Shown here: positions 41,454 to 50,439 of the stretch, one piece after another | Numbering within the stretch: position 1 is the first letter of the stretch | Layout of the letters: each line of letters starts with the position of its first letter | From: Algoriphagus terrigena DSM 22685 | Lineage (GTDB): Bacteria > Bacteroidota > Bacteroidia > Cytophagales > Cyclobacteriaceae | DNA: 64,000 bases | Reading direction: 5' to 3' | Assembly (NCBI RefSeq): GCF_000429445.1 | Contig: NZ_AUBW01000017.1 | Location: 1 to 64,000 of the forward strand | Position numbers and translations under genes: made by a program | The notes under the pieces: generated by a model | Databases searched by the model: none | The model's input: the letters and a program-made list of their open reading frames with translations, nothing else | What the model was told of the DNA's origin: nothing

Positions 41454-42083
41454 ATGCAAGCAAAAATAGAAAAAATTGATTCTTACTCGGCCCTCGCGGT
41501 AAAGATTATCGAGGACCAAGAGGATCAGCAACTCGATTTCTTGAGTTTTCGCGAAAAGCTTTCGTTTGCCAACATCTCCCATCCGGAAAAAAAGAAAGAG
41601 TGGGCCACCGCCCGGATGGCAATCCACGGCGCCTTGGAAGTGCTGAATGTCCCTTATCCCGGCTTTTTCAAGGACGAGCATGGGAAATCGCACTCCATGA
41701 ACGGCCAGGGATATGTATCTCTGACACACACCTCCGGGTTTGCCGGGGCGATCTACCACCGGGAAAATCCTGTGGGAATCGACATGGACCTGATCCGGGA
41801 AAAGATCCTGCGCATCGGATTTCGGTTTCTCGATCAATCGGAATTGGATTTCTTGGAAAATGACCCCATTCACTATACAATGGCTTGGTCTGCCAAAGAA
41901 TCGATCTTCAAATGTCAGGGTCGAAAGGGGGTTTCTTTTAGGGACAATATCCTGCTCAGCCCTTTTGAAGTTGGAGCTGGAAAAATTAAAGGACGGATCC
42001 GGGGAACGGACTTTGCGGACCATCACTATACGGTGGAAGTGAGAAAATTGGAAAATGTGATCTTGACCTATACGACCTGGTAA
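41454..42083 (+). CDS. 4'-phosphopantetheinyl transferase superfamily protein
   Basis: A 209-residue Sfp-type transferase. The Mg/CoA site is seen as VGIDMDLIREKI (residues about 110-121) and WSAKESIFKCQG near 145-156, with the upstream YVSLTHTSGFAGAI segment near 90-103. It transfers phosphopantetheine from CoA to acyl or peptidyl carrier proteins. Starting at ATG 41454 rather than the upstream TTG fits the family length. Downstream at 5 bases follows the redoxin gene; divergent from the WD40 gene. No carrier-protein partner is nearby, so the target is unknown. Confidence 0.88.
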   Translation: MQAKIEKIDSYSALAVKIIEDQEDQQLDFLSFREKLSFANISHPEKKKEWATARMAIHGALEVLNVPYPGFFKDEHGKSHSMNGQGYVSLTHTSGFAGAIYHRENPVGIDMDLIREKILRIGFRFLDQSELDFLENDPIHYTMAWSAKESIFKCQGRKGVSFRDNILLSPFEVGAGKIKGRIRGTDFADHHYTVEVRKLENVILTYTTW

Positions 42084-42087
42084 CGCT

Positions 42088-42666
42088 ATGAGAAATCTGA
42101 TTGCAACTTTAATCCTGTTTTTAGCGACGGTTTTCAGCACCCGGGCTCAAGATCTCAGTGCGCTTTCGGCGATAGATGCCGTCACTGGCTCTCAAAAAAC
42201 CCTCGTAAGTATGGTCAGCGGCAAAGGGATCGTATTGATTTTCCACACCATGAACTGCCCATTCACCAAGATGTATGAAGGCAGGATAAAGGCATTGAAA
42301 GCGACTTTTCAAAGTCAGGGGATTTCTTTTGCACTCATCAATCCGGAGGTTGGCACCGCTGAAAGCGATCAGGCTCCGCTGCGAAACCACATCGACCAGA
42401 GCGGACTCAATATGGCCTACCTGATAGACGCTGATCATATCTGGGCCAAGCAGTTGAATATCACAAAAATCCCGGAAGTGATCGTCCTGACTCCAGGCCA
42501 AAACGGGCTGGAAATCCGCTACCGTGGGGCGATCGACAACAATCCCCAGGCCGAATCCGCCGTCAGCGAAAAGCACCTGGAGCGGGCACTGAATCAGATC
42601 CTGAGAGGAGAAGGCGCTACTCCGGCACAAGTGCGTGCCGTCGGTTGCAACCTGCGAACCTACTGA
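42088..42666 (+). CDS. Secreted thioredoxin-like (redoxin) protein
   Basis: A 192-residue protein with a signal peptide (residues 1-19, RNLIATLILFLATVFSTRA). The redoxin core has IVLIFHTMNCPFTKMYEGRIKAL near 49-70: Cys in NCPFTK is the only thiol at the active-site helix, so it resembles a peroxiredoxin-like or TlpA-like protein with one Cys. The cis-Pro is in TKIPEVIVL near 130. Another Cys (VGCNLRTY) is at the very C-terminus, as in many Bacteroidota redoxins, and may act as a resolving residue. It follows the transferase gene by 4 bases. Confidence 0.8.
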   Translation: MRNLIATLILFLATVFSTRAQDLSALSAIDAVTGSQKTLVSMVSGKGIVLIFHTMNCPFTKMYEGRIKALKATFQSQGISFALINPEVGTAESDQAPLRNHIDQSGLNMAYLIDADHIWAKQLNITKIPEVIVLTPGQNGLEIRYRGAIDNNPQAESAVSEKHLERALNQILRGEGATPAQVRAVGCNLRTY

Positions 42667-43505
42667 TTTTCAAGTATCGCAATCATCTGACGTACCTCCT
42701 CCACTTTATTGGCCTCCCCGAGTTTCTCGAAGGCATTCCCAAGATTTCGCAGAGATCGGAGGACTATATCCAAATGAGCGCAGGGCTCAAAGAAGTAATC
42801 CTTGGGTTCAATCTTCAAATGCTCCAAGTAATTAAAAATGTCTTGTTTGCTGAACACCAAGCCTTTGTTAAAGGCATTGATGTAGAAGGTGAGGTCGGCA
42901 GACTTATAAGTTAGCACAAAAAGATTGGGAAGGTTCACGCCGTAGATCGGAAGGCCGAGCTTCTTGGCGACCAAGAGATAGATCGCGCAGAGACTGATCG
43001 GATTTCCCCGCTTGGTGTCCAAAACCGTGGACAGCATGCTGTTGCCCGGAGAGTGAAAATTTTTCGTGTTGGCCGAAAAACGCAGGGTGTTGAATAGGAC
43101 ATTATTGATGATTCTGACCTGATCGTAGGGCTGCAGGTCGTTTTTGAAAGAAGTCCAAACCTCAAAATAAATCTGGTGCAGATCAGCATTCAGCTTCGCA
43201 AAATCAAGATCGGGATACTGGTAGGTATTGAGAATCCAAAGCCCCGTCAACAGATCTCTATCTTCGGTATCCCGCCACTCGGCAAACCTGGTTTTGACGA
43301 GCGCAAACTGCAAATCGTGCACTAATTCTTCGATTTCTTTCTGGACTTCCGGATTGAAACTCGTCTCCCACTTTTCTTCCAGAAAAGGAATAATCTCCGC
43401 ACCCAAAGAGATAATCCGCTCGCGGACGTGGCTTTTCACTTCCAAGTCGGGATCATCCAGCAGGGACACCAAGGCATCCAATTGGGAGATAGTCAATTCA
43501 CTCAT
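42660..43505 (-). CDS. SirB1/transglutaminase-like family protein
   Basis: A 281-residue protein of the SirB1/DUF3336-like transglutaminase group: DFAKLNADLHQIYFEVW near 99-115, the NNVLFNTLRFSANTKNFHSPGNSMLSTVLDTKRGNPISLCAIYLLVAKKLGLPIYGVNLP region near 128-190 with the conserved Cys, the FYINAFNKGLVFS segment near 208-220 and a tetratricopeptide-like C-terminus. Proteins of this group may keep the transglutaminase fold without activity. It lies 38 bases after the carboxylase gene on the same strand and converges with the redoxin gene, overlapping by 7 bases. Confidence 0.85.
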   Translation of the reverse strand: MSELTISQLDALVSLLDDPDLEVKSHVRERIISLGAEIIPFLEEKWETSFNPEVQKEIEELVHDLQFALVKTRFAEWRDTEDRDLLTGLWILNTYQYPDLDFAKLNADLHQIYFEVWTSFKNDLQPYDQVRIINNVLFNTLRFSANTKNFHSPGNSMLSTVLDTKRGNPISLCAIYLLVAKKLGLPIYGVNLPNLFVLTYKSADLTFYINAFNKGLVFSKQDIFNYLEHLKIEPKDYFFEPCAHLDIVLRSLRNLGNAFEKLGEANKVEEVRQMIAILENQ

Positions 43506-43543
43506 GCTTGTTTTATTGGCTTTCTTTAAGTTAATAAAAAGGT

Positions 43544-45160
43544 TCAGGTCTGGATCACGCCCACATTAAATCTTTCTAAAATCTCGGCATGATTGGCAGC
43601 TTCGACTCCCATGCTGATGATCTTACGGGTATCCCTGGGATCGATCACCCCGTCGACCCACATTCGGGCAGCGGCATAGTACGGGCTGAGTTCCTCTTGG
43701 TATTTCTGCGTAATTTCTTCGAAAAGCCGATTTTCCTCCGCTTCTGATATCTCCTTGCCGGATTTCCTGAGTGAGGAGACTTTGATCTGAAGCAAGGTTT
43801 TCGCGGCTGAGGTACCCGACATCACCGCCATCTGCGCCGATGGCCAGGAGTAGATCAAGCGGGGATCATACGCTTTGCCACACATGGCGTAGTTGCCCGC
43901 GCCGTACGAGTTACCAAGGATAAAAGTAAACTTTGGTACCACGGAGTTGGCCATCGCATTGACCATCTTCGCGCCGTCCTTGATGATGCCGCCATGCTCG
44001 GCTTTGGAGCCGACCATGAAGCCGCTCACGTCTTGCAGGAATATCAACGGGATTTTGCGCTGGTTGCAATTCATGATAAAACGCGCGGCTTTGTCAGCAG
44101 AATCTGAATAGATCACGCCGCCCATTTGCATCTCACCCTTGGCGGTCTTGACTACTTTCCGCTGGTTGGCGATGATCCCGACGGCCCAGCCCTCAACTCT
44201 GGCAGTGCCGCAGATGAGTGTCTTGCCGTAGTCCTTTTTGTATTCATCGACAGCCCCACCATCAACCAATCCGGCGATGACCTCGAGCATGTCGTAAGGC
44301 TTCACCCGCTCCAGCGGAAACCTCTCCAACAACTCATCGCCGGAAGCTCCGGCCTCCTTCGCCTCGATTCGGTCAAATCCGGCTTTTGAATTGGCTCCCA
44401 GGGTCGCAAAAATCTTCTTAATGGCGTCCAAACAATCCGCATCTGAGTCGTATTTATTATCCGTCACACCGGAGATTTCGCAGTGGGCAGTCGCTCCGCC
44501 GAGGGTTTCATTGTCCACAGTTTCGCCGATCGCGGCTTTGACCAAGTAGGAACCTGCGAGAAAGATGGAGCCGGTCTTGTCCACGATCAGCGCCTCATCA
44601 GACATGATCGGCAGATAGGCCCCTCCGGCCACGCAGCTGCCCATGATTGCTGCGACTTGCACGATGCCCATCGCCGACATCTTGGAGTTGTTTCTAAACT
44701 GCCGGCCAAAATGCTCCTTGTCGGGAAAAATCTCGTCCTGCATCGGCAGATAAACTCCGGCACTATCGACGAGGTAGATGATCGGCAGGCGGTTTTCCAT
44801 AGCGATCTCCTGTGCGCGGAGGCTCTTTTTGGCAGTCATGGGAAACCACGCCCCGGCCTTCACAGTTGCGTCATTGGCCACGATCACACACATCCGGCCG
44901 CTGACATACCCTATCCCGATGACTACACCGGCGGAGGGACAGCCCCCCTCCTCTTCGTACATCCCATCGGCTGCGAAGGTACCGATTTCCAGAAAACGTG
45001 ACCCGGGATCGACTAGGTAGTCGATCCGTTCACGGGCTGTCAGTTTGCCTTTTTCGTGCTCAGATGCTATTCGCTTTTCTCCACCTCCCAGCTTCACTGT
45101 TGCGGTTTTTTCACTCAATTGATCGAGTAATTCCCGCCAAGTCGAATTAGATTTTTCCAT
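43544..45160 (-). CDS. Acyl-CoA carboxylase, carboxyltransferase (beta) subunit, methylcrotonoyl-type
   Basis: A 538-residue carboxyltransferase. The crotonase-like N- and C-domains are recognisable: GKLTARERIDYLVDPGSRFLEIG near 37-60, GIGYVSGRMCVIVANDATVKAGAWFPMT near 86-113, AGSYLVKAAIGETVDNETLGGATAH near 207-231, and a C-half with FLQDVSGFMVGSKAEHGGIIKDGAKMVNA and NSYGAGNYAMCGKAYDPR near 385-450. Length and sequence are closest to methylcrotonoyl-CoA carboxylase beta (leucine degradation); propionyl- or geranyl-CoA carboxylase cannot be excluded. The biotin-carrying alpha subunit is not in the window. ATG 45160 was chosen. Confidence 0.88.
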   Translation of the reverse strand: MEKSNSTWRELLDQLSEKTATVKLGGGEKRIASEHEKGKLTARERIDYLVDPGSRFLEIGTFAADGMYEEEGGCPSAGVVIGIGYVSGRMCVIVANDATVKAGAWFPMTAKKSLRAQEIAMENRLPIIYLVDSAGVYLPMQDEIFPDKEHFGRQFRNNSKMSAMGIVQVAAIMGSCVAGGAYLPIMSDEALIVDKTGSIFLAGSYLVKAAIGETVDNETLGGATAHCEISGVTDNKYDSDADCLDAIKKIFATLGANSKAGFDRIEAKEAGASGDELLERFPLERVKPYDMLEVIAGLVDGGAVDEYKKDYGKTLICGTARVEGWAVGIIANQRKVVKTAKGEMQMGGVIYSDSADKAARFIMNCNQRKIPLIFLQDVSGFMVGSKAEHGGIIKDGAKMVNAMANSVVPKFTFILGNSYGAGNYAMCGKAYDPRLIYSWPSAQMAVMSGTSAAKTLLQIKVSSLRKSGKEISEAEENRLFEEITQKYQEELSPYYAAARMWVDGVIDPRDTRKIISMGVEAANHAEILERFNVGVIQT

Positions 45161-45235
45161 GCCAAAGCTTCCAGTCAATTTTAAACTCTTAAATCCCAAG
45201 GTCCATACCTCTTGGAAGATAAAAAACTAAGCTAC

Positions 45236-45270
45236 AAAAAAGCCCTTTTCCGCGAAGAAAAGGGCTTAAA
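45236..45270 (-). terminator. Intrinsic terminator after the amidase gene
   Basis: On the minus strand TTTAAGCCCTTTTC, a short loop, and GAAAAGGGCTTTTTTG give a stem of about 11 bp followed by six T. It ends the amidase transcript before the carboxylase gene. Confidence 0.8.
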
Positions 45271-45292
45271 TGCTTAGAGGTTAATTTGAAGA

Positions 45293-46093
45293 TCAATTGA
45301 TCTCTATCTGCTCCTTATAATCTTTGATAGCTCTATAGATTGCCGACGCCATGTATTCTTTCCCTTCTTTGGTCATTAGAAATTGCTCCTCTGTGGAGTT
45401 GGACAGAAATCCAACCTCAACCAATACCGATGGCATTGATGTGGTCCAAAGGACCCACAAAGGCGCCTGCTTGACACCGCGGCTTTTCCTACCCACCCGA
45501 TCCCGAAACTGCGTCTCAATATGATCAGCTAAGCTCAAGCTGTTGCTGAAATTGGCTTTGGACATGAGGTTAAACATCATGTAAGACTCCGGCGACGCTG
45601 GATCAAAACCTTCGTATTCTGCTTCGTGATTCTCTTCGAGGAGAATTACCGAGTTTTCCTTTTTTACTATGTCAAAATTGGCCTCAAAATTTTTGGTCCC
45701 CATCACAAAAGTTTCTGTACCGAAGGCCGATTTGTTAGGCGCAGAGTTGGAATGGATCGAGACAAACAAATCCGCCTTGTTGTTATTGGCCAGTTTGGGC
45801 CGATCCTTCAGTGCAGGGAAGCTGTCGTCATCCCGAGTGTAAATTACCTCGACATCCGGCATATTTTCCTTGATATATTTCCCGACGAGTAGCGTCACGG
45901 CTAGGTTAATGTCCTTTTCTTTGGACCTGGCTCCGAGATTTCCGGGATCTTTTCCTCCATGACCTGCATCCAACACAATTTTTTTCATCCGAAAAGCCGG
46001 CATCATCGTTTCATTGGGGATAAATCCGCCAAAGAAAAAGGGAATAGCGATAAGAAAACTTAAGAGATTTTTTTTGTTATTGAACCGTTCCAT
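45293..46093 (-). CDS. N-acetylmuramoyl-L-alanine amidase (AmiC/Amidase_3)
   Basis: A 266-residue exported amidase. Residues about 9-24 are a hydrophobic signal (LLSFLIAIPFFFGGFIP). The Amidase_3 zinc site is seen as LDAGHGGKDPGN (His), the glutamate in KEKDINLAV, and the second His in FVSIHSNSAPNKSAFGTE near 117-135; the catalytic Glu is in SVLVEVGFLSN near 237. It hydrolyses the amide between MurNAc and L-Ala during cell separation. ATG 46093 is used; the ATG of the divergent lptD gene (46092) overlaps it by two bases on the opposite strand. Confidence 0.88.
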   Translation of the reverse strand: MERFNNKKNLLSFLIAIPFFFGGFIPNETMMPAFRMKKIVLDAGHGGKDPGNLGARSKEKDINLAVTLLVGKYIKENMPDVEVIYTRDDDSFPALKDRPKLANNNKADLFVSIHSNSAPNKSAFGTETFVMGTKNFEANFDIVKKENSVILLEENHEAEYEGFDPASPESYMMFNLMSKANFSNSLSLADHIETQFRDRVGRKSRGVKQAPLWVLWTTSMPSVLVEVGFLSNSTEEQFLMTKEGKEYMASAIYRAIKDYKEQIEIN

Positions 46094-48887
46094 GAGGGCA
46101 ATCGAATTAACTTTACGCAAAATTTCAACCAAATTAAACAAAGCGCAAGCAGCAGTGTCGGGTTTCAGAATCCTTTTTTTGATTATTTCAGGGCTTTGGA
46201 TCTTCCCACAACTGGCATTGGCGCAGCGTCCTACTCAGCCTAACAGGGAAAGAGTCCTCGTCGCACCGGACACCTTGACGCCTCCACCCCGAAACCTTCC
46301 ACCAACAGATACCATTCCTGCCAGGCAAGACACTTTGATTAATCTTGATTCGGCAAAAATGATGCCCACAAGTACGATCCAGACCGAAATTCTGTATTTC
46401 GCCGAGGACAGTATCATCACTGATTTCACTGAAAACAAGGTTTACCTCTACAAAAGCGCCCGGTTCGAGTACGGTCAGATGAAGCTGGAGGCAGAGCGGA
46501 TTGTGATCGATTGGAAAAACTCGGAACTCTACGCCACTGGGGTCACCGACAGCTTGGGAGCCGTCACCGGCAATCCGTTTTTCACAGATCAAGGCACCTC
46601 CTATGAGATTCGTAAAGAGATGCGGTACAACTTCAAGACGCAAAAAGCCATCATCAAAGATGTCGTCACAGAGCAACAGGACGGAGTACTGCGGGGCGAA
46701 ACCATCAAAAAAATGGAAGACGGCAGTATCTATCTGGATCACGGCTACTATACCACCTGTACGCTGACCAACCCGCATTGGCATATCTCTTCCAAAAAAA
46801 TCAAAGCGATCCAAGGCAAGCAAGTGGTCTCGGGACCTTTCAACCTGTATTTTAACGGGATTCCGACGCCGCTGGGACTCCCCTTTGGACTGATCCCGGA
46901 CACACCTGAGGAAAAAGCTTCCGGCGTCATCTTTCCCCGATACGGCAAGGAGCAAACCCGAGGTATATTCCTGCAGGACTTGGGATATTACTTTGCCATC
47001 AACGACTACATACACGCCCGTGTCACTGGAGACATCTATTCCAAAGGTGGCTGGGGTCTGAAATCGCAGGCGGTGTACACCAAGCGCTATCGCTTCAGCG
47101 GGGCATTCAACGTAGATTTTCAGAAATTTAAAAGCCCAGAAACCGAGCTCAATCCCGTCGACTACAACACCTTCCGTGTTCAGTGGAGCCATACGCCGGT
47201 CAGCCGCGGAACCAGCCGCTTTTCAGCCTCGGTGAATGCCGGCTCGACCAGCTATTTCAATAACGTGGCCAGCCAAAATAATTTCAACAATAACGTCACG
47301 GCCGATCTTAACTCAAACATCTCTTACTCCAAAACCTTTTCCGGCACTCCGTTTAGCATGTCTGCCAACTTCCGGCATTCACAAAGTGTGCAAACCGGAG
47401 AAGTACGACTGGATCTGCCGACGATTGCCGTGAACATGAACAGGCAGAGTCCTTTCAAAAACGTCAAGTTTGAGCCCCTGAAAACGCTGAACGTGGCCTA
47501 CAACTTCAACATGCAAAACACGATATCCAACCGGGTTCAGCAGCAGTTTGGAGTTAACAATCCCGAGATTGGCACCGGGCCGGAGATTATCCCTTTCAAT
47601 CTGGCCAACTTGGATTTGCTGCTGGCTAATGCAAATAACGGCGCCAGAAACACGATCCCGCTCTCTTCCAACTTCACGCTTTTCAACTATTTCACAGGTA
47701 CCGCCTCGGTCAACTACAACGAACTCTGGTACCTCCAGCGGATCAACTACTACTACAACCCGACCGAAGAACGGGTAGACCGAATTGTCGAAGATGGATT
47801 TAACCGGGTTGGATTTTACAACAGTTCGTTTGCGATGAACACCAACTTTTACGGCTTCTATAATTTCAAGCCAAGCGGCAAAATCCAGACCATACGCCAT
47901 CACATCGCACCGACTTTCGCCTTCAACTATACCCCCGATTTCTCTGATCCATCCTACGGGTATTATCAGGAGGTTCAGGTGGATTCGACGGGTAGATTCC
48001 AACGATTCTCCAGACATCAGGGATTCGTATTTGGCGGAGCTCCGCTGGGTGAATCGCGTGCGCTCAGCATCGGCATTCGAAACGTGCTGGAAGCCAAAAT
48101 CCTAAATCTAAAAGACAGCACATCCGAAAACGCCACCAAGAAAATTCCTTTGCTGGAGTCCTTCAACATCAACACTGCCTACAATTTCGCGGCGGATTCG
48201 TTCAAGCTTTCTCCTTTTCAGATATCAGCCCGGACGAGCTTCTTTGAGCGCAAGCTCTCTGTCAACCTGACCAGCACCATCGACCCGTATGCCGTAGTCA
48301 CCTCTCAGGGTGAAAACAACACCCTTCTCTACGAACGTGTTAATCGATTTGCGTGGTCCAACGGTCAAGGAATCGGGACGATCCGCAATGCCTCACTCAA
48401 TATGAACGCGTCGATCAATCCCCGAAGCGGACAAACACCCGGCGAAGTCCGCGACGACATCACGCAGGATTTCATCCAACGAGGAGGCGTCATGGACGAA
48501 TTTGCCCAAAATGAAATCAACCGGATCGTCTCCGACCCGAGTCGATACATCGATTGGGACATCCCTTGGAATTTATCCATGGGCTACAATCTGTCCTATT
48601 CAAGGCAGATCAACAATAACACAAACATCACCCAAACCTTGAGCTTGAGTGGAGATTTGTCACTTTCCGAAAAATGGAAAATCAACTTCAACTCCGGCTT
48701 TGATTTCCAGGCTGCCGCCATCACCCAAACCATGATTGGCATCGCGCGGGATCTTCACTGCTGGCAGATGAACGTCAACTGGGTGCCCTTCGGAAAGTTC
48801 ACATCCTATAGCATCGACATCCGGGTCAAGTCGAGTATTCTTCAGGATCTCAAAGTATCCCGAAGGAGGTCATTCTACGACTTCTAA
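46092..48887 (+). CDS. lptD: LPS-assembly outer-membrane protein LptD (putative)
   Basis: A 931-residue outer-membrane protein with a signal segment (RILFLIISGLWIFPQLALAQ). The N-terminal periplasmic OstA domain covers about residues 80-290: SIITDFTENKVYLYKSARFEYGQMKLEAERIVIDW and NPFFTDQGTSYEIRKEMRYNFKTQKAIIKDVVTEQ. The rest is a large beta barrel with repeated YNF/FNV strands and ends in RRRSFYDF. It inserts LPS into the outer leaflet with LptE and the Lpt bridge. The translation start is uncertain: ATG 46092 overlaps the amidase start, and GTG 46155 gives a clean 24-residue signal. A TAACTTTA -7-like box at about 46109 lies between the two. Confidence 0.88.
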   Translation: MRAIELTLRKISTKLNKAQAAVSGFRILFLIISGLWIFPQLALAQRPTQPNRERVLVAPDTLTPPPRNLPPTDTIPARQDTLINLDSAKMMPTSTIQTEILYFAEDSIITDFTENKVYLYKSARFEYGQMKLEAERIVIDWKNSELYATGVTDSLGAVTGNPFFTDQGTSYEIRKEMRYNFKTQKAIIKDVVTEQQDGVLRGETIKKMEDGSIYLDHGYYTTCTLTNPHWHISSKKIKAIQGKQVVSGPFNLYFNGIPTPLGLPFGLIPDTPEEKASGVIFPRYGKEQTRGIFLQDLGYYFAINDYIHARVTGDIYSKGGWGLKSQAVYTKRYRFSGAFNVDFQKFKSPETELNPVDYNTFRVQWSHTPVSRGTSRFSASVNAGSTSYFNNVASQNNFNNNVTADLNSNISYSKTFSGTPFSMSANFRHSQSVQTGEVRLDLPTIAVNMNRQSPFKNVKFEPLKTLNVAYNFNMQNTISNRVQQQFGVNNPEIGTGPEIIPFNLANLDLLLANANNGARNTIPLSSNFTLFNYFTGTASVNYNELWYLQRINYYYNPTEERVDRIVEDGFNRVGFYNSSFAMNTNFYGFYNFKPSGKIQTIRHHIAPTFAFNYTPDFSDPSYGYYQEVQVDSTGRFQRFSRHQGFVFGGAPLGESRALSIGIRNVLEAKILNLKDSTSENATKKIPLLESFNINTAYNFAADSFKLSPFQISARTSFFERKLSVNLTSTIDPYAVVTSQGENNTLLYERVNRFAWSNGQGIGTIRNASLNMNASINPRSGQTPGEVRDDITQDFIQRGGVMDEFAQNEINRIVSDPSRYIDWDIPWNLSMGYNLSYSRQINNNTNITQTLSLSGDLSLSEKWKINFNSGFDFQAAAITQTMIGIARDLHCWQMNVNWVPFGKFTSYSIDIRVKSSILQDLKVSRRRSFYDF

Positions 48888-48895
48888 GGACATGC

Positions 48896-48933
48896 AAAAG
48901 CGCCGTCAAAATCACTTTTCGACAGCGCTTTTC
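48896..48933. terminator. Terminator between convergent lptD and arginine deiminase
   Basis: AAAAGCGC and GCGCTTTT arms with an interior GTC/GAC pair enclose a short loop; T-rich sequence follows on plus and A-rich precedes on the other side. Confidence 0.65.
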
Positions 48934-48963
48934 AGTTTTTCCACTACCTACCTCTCAGCGAAA

Positions 48964-50178
48964 TCAGATTCTCGACCTGCTCAGCGGCATCGTCATGCAC
49001 CTTGGACCGCCGAGGCCGCGGCTCAATTCTGAAGAAGGAATCTCCAGCACTTCTACGCCCATATTTCTAAGCGCACGGTTGGTGTGGATGTTCCGATTGT
49101 ACGAAATCACCCTTCTCGGGCCTATGGCAAACACGTTGGCACCGTCAAACCACTGCTCCCTCAGCGCATAGTCCGCATTGCCGTCTCCAGTGCTCAAGAT
49201 CTCCAGGTGGGGGATTTCCCTGGACAACACGGTCAGAAGCGATTCCTTGAGCACTTCTCTTTTGATGCTCACTTTGTCGCCGTTGGCCTCCTTCAAGGTA
49301 TAGAGTGACGTCTGCAGCACCGAGTTCATCGCATCAGGATAGGTCAACACGAGGTTCTCATCCAAGACCGTAAAAACTGTATCCAAATGCATGAATTGGC
49401 GTTTTTTAGGTAAGTGAACCTCGTAGACTCGCTTGACCGAGCCCTCTGCAAGCAGGGCTTTTGCAGCATGGTAGATGGCTTTCTCATCGGTCCGCTCGGA
49501 GTTACCGATGGCCACGGCTTCGTGGGAAAGGATGATCACGTCCCCACCTTCGATACTTGGCGGCGTATCATGCCCCTCGATGGGATAGATGGTCGTCACG
49601 TTACTTTTGAAGTCCGGGTGATTCTCAAATATCGTCCGTAGCAGATCCGCCTCGCGCTGTCGGCCCTCCATCTTCATCGAGGAAAAAATAATCCCTCCCG
49701 GTGTCAGTGCCATCGGATCCCGCTGGAAATACAGGTTAGGGCACGGAGGTATCGCAAAAGCAAAATCATACAACTCCCCTGCGTTCAATTTCGGCAGCTT
49801 CTGCTTCAACTCGTGAATCTTCAGCCCCGCAGTCAAGATACCCGCGCACTCCGCCGTAGAATACCGCTCCAGGATATCCTCTGCAATATGCGTCAGACCA
49901 GAGCGCCTGAGGGATTCCCGCATCAACCTGAGAAGAATTTCCCCGTCGTAGAGTACGCGAATCAACAGCTCTCTCAATTGATACACATGGGCGCCTGTGG
50001 AGTCCTTGATAAGGCTCGAGAAAGTGTCGTGCTCTCTCTGAAGTGCTTCCAGATAGGGTACATCCTCAAAGAGCAGGAAATCCTTGTTGTAAGGCGTCAG
50101 CCTGTCAATCTCCTTTCCGGGCCGGTGCATCAGCACAGCCTTCAGTGTTCCAAATTCCGAGTTTATCCTAAGATTCAT
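48964..50178 (-). CDS. Arginine deiminase
   Basis: A 404-residue amidinotransferase-fold enzyme. Arginine deiminase features: FGTLKAVLMHRPGKEIDRLTP near residues 9-28, FQRDPMALTPGGIIF near 152-166 (substrate Asp), EGGDVIILSHEAVAIGNSERTD near 215-236, MHLDTVFTVLDENLV near 265-279 with the catalytic His, and GGPRCMTMPLSR at the C-terminus with the nucleophilic Cys. It converts arginine to citrulline and ammonia. ATG 50178 was chosen over one three codons upstream. No arc operon genes (carbamate kinase, ornithine transcarbamoylase) adjoin, so the role may be arginine catabolism or acid response. Confidence 0.88.
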   Translation of the reverse strand: MNLRINSEFGTLKAVLMHRPGKEIDRLTPYNKDFLLFEDVPYLEALQREHDTFSSLIKDSTGAHVYQLRELLIRVLYDGEILLRLMRESLRRSGLTHIAEDILERYSTAECAGILTAGLKIHELKQKLPKLNAGELYDFAFAIPPCPNLYFQRDPMALTPGGIIFSSMKMEGRQREADLLRTIFENHPDFKSNVTTIYPIEGHDTPPSIEGGDVIILSHEAVAIGNSERTDEKAIYHAAKALLAEGSVKRVYEVHLPKKRQFMHLDTVFTVLDENLVLTYPDAMNSVLQTSLYTLKEANGDKVSIKREVLKESLLTVLSREIPHLEILSTGDGNADYALREQWFDGANVFAIGPRRVISYNRNIHTNRALRNMGVEVLEIPSSELSRGLGGPRCMTMPLSRSRI

Positions 50179-50193
50179 TATTTCCACATTTTC

Positions 50194-50213
50194 AACAAAA
50201 ATGACATTTTGTT
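50194..50213. promoter_or_regulatory. 7-bp inverted repeat before the arginine deiminase start
   Basis: AACAAAA (50194-50200) and TTTTGTT (50207-50213) are exact reverse complements with a 6-base spacer. It lies 15 bases before the ATG on the minus strand and could be an operator; the AT-rich context makes chance possible. Confidence 0.3.
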
Positions 50214-50439
50214 ACATTTTCCAAAATATAAATTTTACGTCATTAAAATATTCACAACAAAACACTTACTCCTGTCAATAATTCAAGTTAAATAATAAAT
50301 CTGATTTCTAGCTAAAAAGGGTCGCATTCTGACCAAAATGGAAATCTGCACGTACAGCTTCCTCTTTTATCTTTTTGCAAACCAAATCAATTGGCATACT
50401 TATTTCGTTGGCGTGTTTATCACTTAAAAAAATCCTTTC

